From a virus: a stretch of DNA of 29,490 bases. Positions 11,563-20,000 of this stretch are shown one piece after another. The position numbers were made by a program, and so were the translations under genes. The stretch covers positions 1 through 29,490 of IMG/VR virus record IMGVR_UViG_3300007561_000014; one strand, written 5' to 3'. Numbering within the stretch: the stretch's first letter is position 1; each line of letters begins with the position of its first letter. The notes under the pieces are model-generated. The model was given only the letters and a program-made list of their open reading frames with translations. It was not told where the DNA came from and did no database searches.

Positions 11563-12519
11563 ATGACGAAGACAATCAAACACGGAACACCTGAGTGGTT
11601 TGCTGCTCGTCGCGGCAAAGTCACTGGCAGCACAGCCGCTGCGATCCTTGCGCCTGGGCAGACTGGCGTGCGTGGCACCCCGCTCTCCGAGTGGATGCGC
11701 ATCACCAAGGAACTGGCTGGCGAAGACTTCCAATCGCCCGAGCCTGAGCCTGAGATGCCGGACGATGACGGCGACCGCCTCGCTGACATCCTCGCGTGGG
11801 GTTCAGGCAGCGAAGACTTCCATGCGCAGCTCCTCCGCAAGAGCGGCTGGGATGTGAAGCTCAACCAGGATCTGATCATCAGCACCGACCGCCCGTGGCT
11901 GGCTGGTACGCCAGACGGCTACGTCCAGACGGAGGATGGCACCGAGTCCTTGCTCGAGCTGAAGGCGCCAGTGCACAACTTCGCAGCGTGGCGTGAGCAG
12001 GCACCGATGGGTGCGCGTGTGCAGGCCAGCATCTACATGCACCTGACCGACATGGACAGCGCCGTCGTGTCCGCCCTGATCCCGCCCAAGCCACGCTGGC
12101 ACACCGTCATCCGCAACGATGAATGGGAGGCGTGGGCGCTCGACACGCTCGACCGCTTCTGGCATGGCCATGTTCTGGCCGACATCCCGCCGCCTGCTAT
12201 GCCAGGCGAGCACGACCTCGACATGCTGAAGCTGATCTACCCTGAGCCGAAGGCAGGCACCGCCGTCCGCTTGACGGACGACGCCCTCGCCGCAGCGGCA
12301 CAGCTCGAGCAGGCCAAGGCCATGAAGAAGGAGGCCGAGCGCATCGAGGCCGAAGCCAAGAGCATCATCGTCGCTGCTATCGGGGACGCCGAGTACGGCA
12401 TCCTGCCCGACGGCAGTGGCTTCTCGTACCGCAGCACGAACCGCACGGAGCCGGCTCGTGATGCACGCACCATCTCGTTCCGTACCCTGCGCTACGCCAA
12501 GCAACTGAAGATCACGTGA
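11563..12519 (+). CDS. YqaJ-type exonuclease (lambda exonuclease-like)
   Basis: A 318-residue nuclease of the YqaJ/PD-(D/E)XK group, which trims DNA ends to give single strands for annealing. Residues 6-25 (KHGTPEWFAARRGKVTGS) are the usual entry of the family. E84 lies in GSGSEDFHA, D118 in AGTPDGY, E132 and K134 in LELKAP, and Q154 in VQASIYMH; these fit the metal-binding and catalytic set. The C-terminal third has a charged helix (AKAMKKEAERIEAEAKSII). An in-frame GTG at 11482 would add 27 residues encoded by the hairpin region, which do not look like protein; ATG 11563 is chosen. It pairs with the RecT-like gene downstream. Confidence 0.9.
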   Translation: MTKTIKHGTPEWFAARRGKVTGSTAAAILAPGQTGVRGTPLSEWMRITKELAGEDFQSPEPEPEMPDDDGDRLADILAWGSGSEDFHAQLLRKSGWDVKLNQDLIISTDRPWLAGTPDGYVQTEDGTESLLELKAPVHNFAAWREQAPMGARVQASIYMHLTDMDSAVVSALIPPKPRWHTVIRNDEWEAWALDTLDRFWHGHVLADIPPPAMPGEHDLDMLKLIYPEPKAGTAVRLTDDALAAAAQLEQAKAMKKEAERIEAEAKSIIVAAIGDAEYGILPDGSGFSYRSTNRTEPARDARTISFRTLRYAKQLKIT

Positions 12520-12602
12520 TGTTCACCGCCCTCTTCTACGCTTGGCTAATCGCTGGCTTCTACCACACCGGAGTTTGCAATGAGCAACATTACAACGACT
12601 GA
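12519..12602 (+). CDS. Possible 27-residue leader peptide or membrane microprotein
   Basis: ATG 12519 shares one base with the exonuclease stop (TGATG). The frame gives a short hydrophobic start (MFTALFYAWLIAGFYHTG) and stops at 12602, 23 bases inside the RecT-like gene. It could couple translation of the two recombination genes or be a small membrane peptide. There is no separate ribosome site. It could also be chance. Confidence 0.3.
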   Translation: MFTALFYAWLIAGFYHTGVCNEQHYND

Positions 12603-13566
12603 TCAAGCACAGCCCCTGTCCGCAGCCACGCTCGAGGCGTTGGTTGTGGGCGGCGACCTGTCCAAGCTCAACCCTGGGCAGCGCGTGGAGTACTACACCG
12701 CACGCTGCGTACGGGCTGGACTTGACCCCGCAACCCAACCGTTCCAGTACCTGAACCTGCAAGGCAAGCTGACGCTGTACGCAACCAAGACGTGCACCGA
12801 CCAGCTCTCCAACCTGCACGGCATCCGCCTCACGATCCTGTCCCAGCAGACGGACGACGGCATCCGCATGGTGACCGTGCGTGCCGAGGCCAAGGACGGG
12901 CGCGTGACCGAGGAGATCGGTGCGCTCCCGCTCGCTGGTCTCAAGGGTGACGCACTGGCCAACGCACTGATGAAGTGTGTGACCAAGGCCAAGCGCCGCG
13001 CAGTGCTCTCGCTGTGTGGGCTGGGCATGATGGATGAGCTGGAGCTGGAGACTGTTGCCGGCGCCAAGCCCATGTACGCCAGCGGCACGACGAGCACGCT
13101 GGTTCCGCCGACCCAGGCGAAGCCAGTCATCACCGTCAAGGCGACGCAGCCTGAGCCTGAGACGCAGCCACAACTGCACGTCAACCAGGATGATGCGCCG
13201 CCCGAAATCGAGATGTTCGATGATGATCACGTCGCCGTGTACGGTGTGCGTGTGCCCGTCAAGGTGTTCGACAACTTCGGTCAGTGGTCGAAGTACGACT
13301 GCGTGTCGAAGGACAAGCAGGCTACCAGCAAGTCGCACCTCCGCAGCTACACCTGGGCAACGGCAACGGACGGCGAGCCGGACGGCAAGCGTGCAGCCAG
13401 CCTCAAGTGGGTGATCGGCAAGGCCGTCGAGGAGCAGGCACAGGGCAAGGAACCCAGCCTGTTCGCGCAGCGTGCAGCATGTGCGCTGTACGTCCTGAAC
13501 GGGAAGTCCAAGTCGGCAGCGAGCGCTGCGCCTGACGAAGACGAGATGGATACGGTGCCGTTCTGA
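12580..13566 (+). CDS. RecT-like single-strand annealing protein
   Basis: A 328-residue annealing protein, partner of the exonuclease. Residues about 30-160 carry the pattern of phage RecT-like proteins: VEYYTARCVRAGLDPATQPF, GKLTLYATKTCTDQL, and ANALMKCVTKAKRRAVLSLCG followed by LGMMDELE. A variable, charged, Pro/Gln-rich linker follows, then a C-terminal part (about 225-310) with GQWSKYDC and HLRSYTW. The last ten residues, DEDEMDTVPF, look like the acidic tip of bacterial SSB, which docks partner enzymes. ATG 12580 has a GGAG upstream. It is coupled by TGATG to the next gene. Confidence 0.85.
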   Translation: MSNITTTDQAQPLSAATLEALVVGGDLSKLNPGQRVEYYTARCVRAGLDPATQPFQYLNLQGKLTLYATKTCTDQLSNLHGIRLTILSQQTDDGIRMVTVRAEAKDGRVTEEIGALPLAGLKGDALANALMKCVTKAKRRAVLSLCGLGMMDELELETVAGAKPMYASGTTSTLVPPTQAKPVITVKATQPEPETQPQLHVNQDDAPPEIEMFDDDHVAVYGVRVPVKVFDNFGQWSKYDCVSKDKQATSKSHLRSYTWATATDGEPDGKRAASLKWVIGKAVEEQAQGKEPSLFAQRAACALYVLNGKSKSAASAAPDEDEMDTVPF

Positions 13567-14066
13567 TGGCAAAGGTCAGCCCCACGCAGCGTAGTCTCAA
13601 GCACCTGCGTGAGGCTGGCTATCACGTCGAGATCGTTGAACGCTGGAACCAGTGGTCGCGGTCTCGACACGACCTGTTCAACATGTTTGATCTGCTCGCC
13701 CTGCATCCCGATGGCACGCTCGTCGGGGTGCAGGTGACGAGTACCGCACACGTAGCCGAGCGCGTCGCCAAGCTAGAGGCGAACCCGCTGCTCGCACTGT
13801 GGGCTAAGAAGAACACCGCTGTCGTACATGGCTGGGCCAAGCGTGGCCCACGCGGCAAGCGGAAACTCTGGACGTTGAAGGAGGAAAGCTGTGACGAACA
13901 AGGAAGATTCAGGCCCGTGGTTCTGGCTGAAGATCATACTGACGATTGCGTTGATCCTGGTAGTGTTGGCCGTGTTCGGCCCACTCGCCGCCGTGCTCGC
14001 GTTCTTCGGGATGGCGGTGCTGGACAAGCTGGACACGATTGCCAAGCAGAGGAACAGCAACGATGA
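13566..14066 (+). CDS. PD-(D/E)XK-like nuclease family protein with a long tail
   Basis: The first 110 residues look like a small nuclease-fold protein: WNQWSRSRHDLFNMFDLLAL carries a conserved Asp (42). GTLVGVQVTS follows, where the usual E-x-K is Q56-x-T58, as in a group of phage homologues, so catalytic activity is uncertain. From about residue 110 the frame continues for 56 more residues that are Arg/Gly-rich and look like a shadow of the membrane gene at 13891. A stop in another frame (13892-13894) at the start of that membrane gene would be the expected end, so either the protein has a long overlapping tail or the frame has shifted. The stop at 14066 overlaps the ATG of the next gene as ATGA. 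Confidence 0.7.
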   Translation: MAKVSPTQRSLKHLREAGYHVEIVERWNQWSRSRHDLFNMFDLLALHPDGTLVGVQVTSTAHVAERVAKLEANPLLALWAKKNTAVVHGWAKRGPRGKRKLWTLKEESCDEQGRFRPVVLAEDHTDDCVDPGSVGRVRPTRRRARVLRDGGAGQAGHDCQAEEQQR

Positions 14067-14070
14067 GTGA
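13891..14070 (+). CDS. 59-residue membrane protein, out of frame within the nuclease gene
   Basis: Starts at GTG 13891 with a very strong ribosome site (AAGGAGGAAA). The first 14 residues are polar (TNKEDSGPWFWLK), then a long hydrophobic stretch of about 28 residues (IILTIALILVVLAVFGPLAA, then VLAFFGMAVL) and a basic tail (DKLDTIAKQRNS). One or two membrane spans are likely. It shares nearly all its length with the 3' part of the nuclease gene in a different frame. The hydrophobic run and ribosome site make it the more likely product of this stretch. A function in lysis or exclusion is possible. Confidence 0.65.
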   Translation: MTNKEDSGPWFWLKIILTIALILVVLAVFGPLAAVLAFFGMAVLDKLDTIAKQRNSNDE

Positions 14071-14335
14071 CATGTTCTCAATCGCAGACAAGGTGTACGC
14101 CATCGTGGCGGACGTGCTCGAATGCAAGAGCGACGACCTGACACGGGACACCGAGTTCATTGCTGACCTGGGTGCAGACCAGCTCGACATGCTGGAGATC
14201 GCACAGCTATTGCAGCAGACGTTCCGCATGCAGGTGCAGGCGAACGACCTCGAGCGCCTGACCACGGTCGGGCTGCTGTTCGACTACGTGCACTACCACG
14301 CCAGCGACTGCCGGCAACCTACGCCTTACGACTGA
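14063..14335 (+). CDS. Acyl carrier protein-like, prosthetic serine replaced by Gln
   Basis: A 90-residue acidic protein matching acyl carrier proteins over its full length: IADKVYAIVADVLECKSDDL, DTEFIADLGAD, LDMLEIAQLLQQTF and the end LTTVGLLFDYV. In the normal motif DSL the serine carries 4'-phosphopantetheine. Here the motif is D39-Q40-L41 (codon CAG), so the protein cannot be loaded at that position. It may instead act as a structural partner or as a mimic that binds host ACP partners. ATG 14063 has AGAGGA upstream and overlaps two preceding stops. It is the last plus-strand gene and ends 3 bp from the convergent virion operon. Confidence 0.85.
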   Translation: MSDMFSIADKVYAIVADVLECKSDDLTRDTEFIADLGADQLDMLEIAQLLQQTFRMQVQANDLERLTTVGLLFDYVHYHASDCRQPTPYD

Positions 14336-14338
14336 CTT

Positions 14339-14719
14339 TCATGACCTCTGTTCGTCGTGAAGGATCTCATCCTCGACGACCTGATTGCCGCCGATGAATG
14401 TGCATCCGTAAAGCTCGGAAGCCCCTCGGATGATTGCGTTGCCGTAGACTCGTGACTCACCGTCAACGCGGGACGTGCCCTCGACGATGCAGTTGCCGAG
14501 GCACTGGGTCTCGTGGCCCACAAAGCAGTCCCCACGGATCTGTGCCTGCTCATAGATCCAGGCATCGTCACAGACCCAGGCGTTGCCGTAAACCTTGGCG
14601 GTCGAGTCGATCCAGACCGAGTCATCCACGACTGCGGTGTCAGCTACCCAACCCCCGCCATTGGCGTGCTGGTGGGCCGCTACAGGGCCGTTGCCGTCAC
14701 CGAAGTCATAGGTGGTCAT
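14339..14719 (-). CDS. Beta-solenoid hexapeptide-repeat protein
   Basis: A 126-residue protein. From about residue 22 to 110 it follows a six-residue pattern (VADTAV, VDDSVW, IDSTAK, VYGNAW, VCDDAW) typical of left-handed beta-helices, with later blocks IRGDCF, VEGTSR and VYGNAI. Similar small proteins exist in phages, and the fold is also used by hexapeptide acyltransferases, but no catalytic histidine motif is seen. As the last gene of the virion operon, after tail-fibre-like genes, it could cap or decorate the tail. The start overlaps the previous stop (ATGA). It ends 3 bp from the convergent ACP-like gene without a terminator. Confidence 0.75.
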   Translation of the reverse strand: MTTYDFGDGNGPVAAHQHANGGGWVADTAVVDDSVWIDSTAKVYGNAWVCDDAWIYEQAQIRGDCFVGHETQCLGNCIVEGTSRVDGESRVYGNAIIRGASELYGCTFIGGNQVVEDEILHDEQRS

Positions 14720-15903
14720 CGTTCGGCCACCACCACATGGCCCGTCAGCGTGACCGCCGAGGAGCTAGTGTTCTTGATGAAGGGGATGATGACCGACCCC
14801 GTGTAGATGCGGATTCCAGGGTCGCTGTACTTACTGGGCGTAGCAACATTGACCTGCGTGCATGACAGCAAGGTCAAGGGTCGAGCCACAATCAGCGACA
14901 CCGCGCCAGCGCCCAAGCTCGTGCCCAAGGTGATGGACTGGATGCTGCGCACGCCCTTGTCGCCTGCTGCTAGCTGGAACCACACCACATTGCCGATCAC
15001 AGGGGTCGGCGGGATCTGGTCGCCTGCAACAGCCAGTAGCGTGGCTGTGCGGTTTCCCGTGCCGTCAGAGTTGGTGTAGGTCACCGTGCTGTTGGTAATC
15101 GCAGCGGCGTTTGTATTGGCCGTGGTGGTCAACAGGCCAATGACATAGCCCTCGCCGTTCGTGCTGCCGTTTAGGTCACGGGCAGGGAAGGTAGGCGAAG
15201 TGATGGCTTGCGCCGTGGTCGTTGTCACCACGATGCCCGTGTTTACCCACACGACATCCGCCAGCATGATGGTGCAGAGCGTGGTTGTGGTCGCTGCCGT
15301 CTCGGTGATGTACAGAGAGCCGGTAGGTGTCCACAACTGCAATGCGCCGTTGTCCGCAGCAGTCGTGCCGTTAGTCGCTCGACCGTTGAGGCCAGGCGTG
15401 CCAGGCGACCACGCACCCGTGAAGCCAGCATCCTTGCCGAAGCTGTACCAGTAGGCTGTACCTTCGGTCGCTGTGCCGACCTTGTTGATCGGGATGACGC
15501 GACCAGTAATGCCTACGTTGACAGGACTGTTGACCTTCTTGTCGCCCGTTGCGTCATACACCGACCACTCGCAGCCGTCAGTCCATTGCAGCGACTCACC
15601 TGCCATGAGCACGGCCTTGAACAAGCAGTACTCTGTGCCGCTGACATCCTTCTTGACCGTCACGGTGTTGTCCGTGCTGGCGTGACGATTGAAGACCGAG
15701 ATTGACTTAACGCCGCGCTGGGTTGACGATGCGGGAGCAGCGACAATCACGGTCGTGCCTGCCGTGTTGATCGTGCCGTGCCCATCGCCTGGCGTGAACG
15801 CCGTGGTGGTCATGTCCACATACGACACGGCGTAGTCAATGTCAGCAGTCGAGCTAGTCGTGAGGTCTAAGGACTTGGTCGTAGCGTCAAGTGTGATTGC
15901 CAT
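14716..15903 (-). CDS. Thr-rich virion protein, fibre or decoration type
   Basis: A 395-residue protein, very rich in Thr, Ala, Val and Gly with few charged residues, as in beta-rich virion proteins. Residues 1-130 form a possible compact domain (DYAVSYVDMTTTAFTPGDG, GVKSISVFNRHASTDNTVTV). The middle has a carbohydrate-binding look (YWYSFGKDAGFTGAWSPGTPG), and the end has a beta-sandwich feel (GIRIYTGSVIIPFIKNTSS). No named family. It sits between the fibre-like gene and the beta-solenoid gene, overlapping both by a few bases, which favours a tail or fibre part that meets the host. Confidence 0.75.
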   Translation of the reverse strand: MAITLDATTKSLDLTTSSTADIDYAVSYVDMTTTAFTPGDGHGTINTAGTTVIVAAPASSTQRGVKSISVFNRHASTDNTVTVKKDVSGTEYCLFKAVLMAGESLQWTDGCEWSVYDATGDKKVNSPVNVGITGRVIPINKVGTATEGTAYWYSFGKDAGFTGAWSPGTPGLNGRATNGTTAADNGALQLWTPTGSLYITETAATTTTLCTIMLADVVWVNTGIVVTTTTAQAITSPTFPARDLNGSTNGEGYVIGLLTTTANTNAAAITNSTVTYTNSDGTGNRTATLLAVAGDQIPPTPVIGNVVWFQLAAGDKGVRSIQSITLGTSLGAGAVSLIVARPLTLLSCTQVNVATPSKYSDPGIRIYTGSVIIPFIKNTSSSAVTLTGHVVVAER

Positions 15904-16334
15904 CAGAATCCTCCGAACGCCATACGGCCCATGACCTGCGGCTGCGACAGTCCGCCGGTCGCACTGAACCGAGCGTCATCACCAGCCGCGACCGTGCCAG
16001 CAGTCGTGCCGACATTCAGCACCGCTGCGCCGCCAAGCCCCAAGCTCGTGCGGCCTGTGCTTGCAACCAGACCAGTAGCTCCGCCGTCCCACTTCAGCCG
16101 GTCGGTGTACGCTGTGTCCCAGTTCGTCTGGCTCGAGGTCGTCGGGATCGAGTAGCCGGCAGTGAAGGTCAGCGCGAGCGTGCCGCTGCTGATCACCGGC
16201 GAACCACCAACCGTCAGCCCTGTCGGCGCCGACAAGCCAACGCTCGTGACCGTGCCGCTGCCGCCACCACCCGACGGCTTGGTGACTGCGTAGTCCAGCT
16301 CGTACCGCTTGAATAGATCTAAGCGAGTGGTCAC
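15903..16334 (-). CDS. Tail-fibre-like repeat protein
   Basis: A 143-residue protein from GTG 16334, whose start overlaps the previous stop as GTGA. After a short N-terminus come a Gly-rich hinge (GGGGSGTVTSVGLS) and segments seen in many tail-fibre shafts: PTGLTVGGSPVISSGTLALT, TGLVASTGRTSLGLG and AGTVAAGDDARF. These are typical of fibre stalks and collagen-like phage proteins. It is short for a whole fibre and could be an adaptor segment working with the 395-residue protein. The receptor-binding tip cannot be identified. Confidence 0.8.
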   Translation of the reverse strand: MTTRLDLFKRYELDYAVTKPSGGGGSGTVTSVGLSAPTGLTVGGSPVISSGTLALTFTAGYSIPTTSSQTNWDTAYTDRLKWDGGATGLVASTGRTSLGLGGAAVLNVGTTAGTVAAGDDARFSATGGLSQPQVMGRMAFGGF

Positions 16335-16699
16335 TGCAACACCCCGCTGTTCGCTGGGTATCTGTCAACCGCGCAGTGCACATGCACAACGCTTGGCCCA
16401 TTGCTCGCAGCCTTGATCACGATGCCGGCGTTCACGCGGCGCCGGTCTACAATCGTGCGTGTCGTACGTGCAGGCACAGTCGTCGCACACACCACACCAC
16501 CGGCGTTGATGTCACCCCACTGCACCGTGACGAGGTAGTCACTCGTCCCGCTGTTCGTTGCCTCAATCGTCACTACATCCCAGAACTTGGTGCTGTTGAC
16601 CGCGACATGCAGAATCTCCTGCGTGCTAGTCAACGTGCGCATCTGCCCGTTGGGCAACGTCGTCGCGCACAGTAGCTCAGGTTGATCGAGGTTTGCCAT
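16331..16699 (-). CDS. Small beta-rich virion protein
   Basis: A 122-residue protein from ATG 16699. It looks like a single beta-sandwich (EILHVAVNSTKFWDVVTIEA, SDYLVTVQWGDI, VPARTTRTIVDRRR, GPSVVHVHCAVDRY). It lies between the holin-like gene and the fibre-like gene in the virion operon, so a small tail or head-fibre part is likely. No family is recognised. Confidence 0.75.
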   Translation of the reverse strand: MANLDQPELLCATTLPNGQMRTLTSTQEILHVAVNSTKFWDVVTIEATNSGTSDYLVTVQWGDINAGGVVCATTVPARTTRTIVDRRRVNAGIVIKAASNGPSVVHVHCAVDRYPANSGVLQ

Positions 16700-16784
16700 T
16701 GTGCACCTTGTCTCCTAGCTGATGCCGGCAGATGCGACGGATCCTCACGCGCCATGCGCCAGACACCAGCACCCACCAGAACAT
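16677..16784 (-). CDS. Possible 35-residue membrane microprotein
   Basis: ATG 16784 to TGA 16677, starting 11 bases after the stop of the holin-like gene and overlapping the next gene start by 23 bases. It has a short hydrophobic start (MFWWVLVSGAWRV) and then a very basic part (RIRRICRHQLGDKV). That layout suits a small lysis or spanin-like peptide. The ribosome site is weak, so it may not be translated. Confidence 0.35.
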   Translation of the reverse strand: MFWWVLVSGAWRVRIRRICRHQLGDKVHNGKPRST

Positions 16785-16795
16785 CTTACCGCACT

Positions 16796-17077
16796 TCACT
16801 TCGGTCCCTTGACCTCAGGCACCGAGATCGTTGCGTTCTGCGCTGCAAGCTGCCATGCCCAGGCTTCCATCTGCGAGCGCGTCCATGTGTTGGATTGGTC
16901 GCGCTGCATCACCTCGAGCTTGTGACTCATGTCTGATCGTAGCATCTGGATCTCATTGCCGAGATCAGTCATGGTCTTGACTGCTACTGCTGTCCCACCG
17001 ATGACCGAGAAGAGGACGGTGATCACGATGCCCAGCGGCAGCGCACCAGTAGTGAGGTCGAACATCTTGTCGTTCAT
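16796..17077 (-). CDS. Holin-like or Rz-like membrane protein
   Basis: A 93-residue protein with one hydrophobic span at about residues 13-34 (LPLGIVITVLFSVIGGTAVA). A charged, coiled-coil-like region follows (MTDLGNEIQMLRSDMSHKLEVMQRDQS) and then a polar tail. One span plus a periplasmic or cytoplasmic coiled coil fits small phage lysis proteins. No endolysin is seen next to it. Its ATG overlaps the stop of the giant virion gene as ATGA, so it is coupled to late expression. Confidence 0.7.
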   Translation of the reverse strand: MNDKMFDLTTGALPLGIVITVLFSVIGGTAVAVKTMTDLGNEIQMLRSDMSHKLEVMQRDQSNTWTRSQMEAWAWQLAAQNATISVPEVKGPK

Positions 17078-20000
17078 CGCGGCATGATCTCAAGGTTACC
17101 CCACGGGATAGACGGTTTGTATCCAGGGGTGCTTTCCAGTTTTTGAGTTTGGATCTGCTCTTTCTGGGCCTTGCGGAGCTTGGCTTGAAGAGTCACTTGT
17201 TTGTACTCTTCGGGCGCCGCTTTGCGCTTCACTTTTTCTGTGACATCTTGGGCGATTGTTACCGCCAGCCGCATGAACTCTTGGCGTTGAGCACGAGCCA
17301 TGGTTGGGTGGTTCTGGCTGATGTAGTGCAGGGCAGAAACACAGTCCCATGCTTCATTCAATGCCCTGTACTCGATGTAGTCAGGCAGTGTTTCAGGGAT
17401 GCGCGTGCTTGCCTTACGCTTGTCGGCCATCTCTTTCATCATGGCCAACTGCTGGATGATTGGACTCCGCATCGTGAAGGGGCCAGTCTTAGACGTAAGA
17501 CCACCACCCCACATCGAGCCATAGCCTGGAGCCTGCTTGGCAGCTTCTGGAGTCTGCGGCCCCTCTAGCTCCAGCAACGTAGCCAGGTTGTCCGCTGCTC
17601 CAGCAATGAACCCTTCGATGATGTGGTCGGCTTGACGCGGCGAGACAGCGCCATTCAACGCCTCGGACAGATAGATACCGACCTCAGTGGTGTACGGAGT
17701 GACGCGCTCTTGGCTTGGACCTTGAGCAAGAGCAGGTTCCACGGGAGAGTGCATCTCGTTTGACTCGATACCCAAAGCCGTGAACCCTTTATCGACAATC
17801 CACTTGTTCAGGTCGTTGACGTTTGCTGCGTTCTCAAGGCCAGCCTGCACGAACTGCGGCATCAACGCAGGCATGAACGCATTGATGAACGCCTTAGTTT
17901 GGTTGGCTGCGTAGTACGGATCACGACTGCTCATGCCATCAAGCACTGCGACCAACAGCTTGGCCGGCAAGAACTCGGTCATCGGGTTCGGGATGCGCAG
18001 CACCTCGGTTGTCCCCTCCTCGGTCTTGTATCCGAAGAGCCAATAACGCAGACGATCCTCGTACGATGCATTCTCGTACGCTTCCTTCATCGCCGGATCT
18101 TCGTCGTCGTGCGCCATCGCCCAGTACGCCATGGCCATACCCATGAGGCCAGCCATCTTGATGCCGTACTGGATGCGGGTGCGCGGGTCACCCATCTGCT
18201 TGGCGGCGTTGCGGAAGAAGTCGCGGGTCGTTACAAAGGTAACGTTGAAGTACGGAAGGTAGCGGTTCAGCTCCCCCGCCGTGCGACCCGACAAACTCCA
18301 GTTGGTCGTGACCCTGCGCAGTGCAACCGTTGCAGCAACCCACTGCTCTTGACTGATCGGCCCTTCGCCTGAGTAGCCGGCTTGCTTGAGCGCCTGCTGC
18401 ATCTCGAGCATGCGTCCGATCCGCGACGGGAATGAGAACTTGCGTTCAGCCAAACGCCACAGGTCGCTGTTCGGCTTAACGATGTTGGGCAGGGTCAGTA
18501 GATGCTTGATCCGCTGGCCGCGAGTCATCATCACATATTCAATAGATGACTTGCTCATGGTCGCAGACCAGGGCGAGTCAAAGCTGCCAGCCATCCGCTT
18601 GTACTGTTCGTACGGCTCGTACTTGACGCCGACTTCAGCAGCAGCCAAGCGCAAGTACATAGCAGGGTAGTCAACCAACGCCTTGAGACCAAACCACGGC
18701 TGCGTGCCGTTCATGTATGTGGTCCCGAAGTCCATGATCGGAGCAGCGATCAACTGGAACTTATAGTTCAAACCAGTCGCGAAGAGCTTGAAGGCACTTG
18801 TGGCGCCTTGCAGTACGCCAAGCGCCCAGTGCGAACGCCACGCCTGCATAACCTCCTGCGGCTTCATCGCTGCAACAGCAATGGCCAAATCCTTGTGGAT
18901 GCTGTAGCGGCGCTTGATCGGTTTCTTAGTGACTACCGTTCTGCCGTCAGGAGTTGTTGTCGTCACATCCTGTACGTCAACGTAGTCAACAATCACTCGG
19001 TCATCGCTGTTGACATCCTGCGCTGCATTCAATCCCATCTCGCGCAGAGCGGCGATGTTTGCTGAATCACCAACGTCAATCATGCTTGCAGCAGCTTTGC
19101 CGCTGGGCGTAGACGCCGGCTCTGGTAGAACACCGCCTTCGTCAATGTCTGTCAAGTCAGTGACAAAGTGCGGCTGCTTCATTACATCCGCGACATTGAT
19201 CACGTTGCGGATAGCCATCCGCTTGTGGACTAGTGTCAGCAACGCCTGAAGATTTGCTTCGCTTTCCCGCAGTACATCATTAACAGGCGAGACAGAGCCA
19301 CGCAGCTTGCCTTCGGTGCCGCGACCAGAAATTGAAACCGTACCTTCTCCAGCGCGACGCACATCAAACACAGCGGCCAAGCCTGTGTCAGCCGACTGGC
19401 CAGTAGCCATGTCGTAGATGACACGCTGCAACGGGACATAGGTACCAGTCGTGCCGGTCGCCTCTTCGTACTTGGCAATCGAATCAAACACCTCGGCGAA
19501 CAGAGGATCGTTTGCCTTGACGTAGTCGATGGCATGTCCCCACCACGCCATGAACTGAGCATGCGATAGCTTGATTGCTTCGCCGTACTTCTTTTCTAGG
19601 CGAATGATTGTCTCGCGCTGGGGGTTAATACCATCAGGCGAAGCAACCGCTCGATCACTTTCATACAAAGCAATCGCACGCTTGGCGTACAGGTAATCGC
19701 TAAAGTCTGAGGCTTGCTCGGTTTCGCCGATCTCGCCAGCCTTGCGACGCATCGGATCCAGCGCCATCTCTAGCGACTGCGATCCTGGAATGACGTTGCC
19801 ATGGCCATCGGTCATGCCGACAGACATCCACGTTTGCAGCAGGTTCGCGTTGATTGCTGCAAGCGCCTCGTTCATGTCGTTGACGCGCAGGCGATCCAGC
19901 TCGTTCTTCGACAAGCCGATCTTCTTGCCCTTCGCAATCGCGTCTTTTTCTTGGAGCCGCGTGCCAACCATCACGTTGACAAGCTCGCGCTCATAGAAGC

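Noticed and set aside
12523-13572. A 349-codon minus-strand opening opposite the RecT-like gene
   Set aside because: It is antisense to a gene with clear family motifs; its His/Leu/Arg-rich translation shows no domain.
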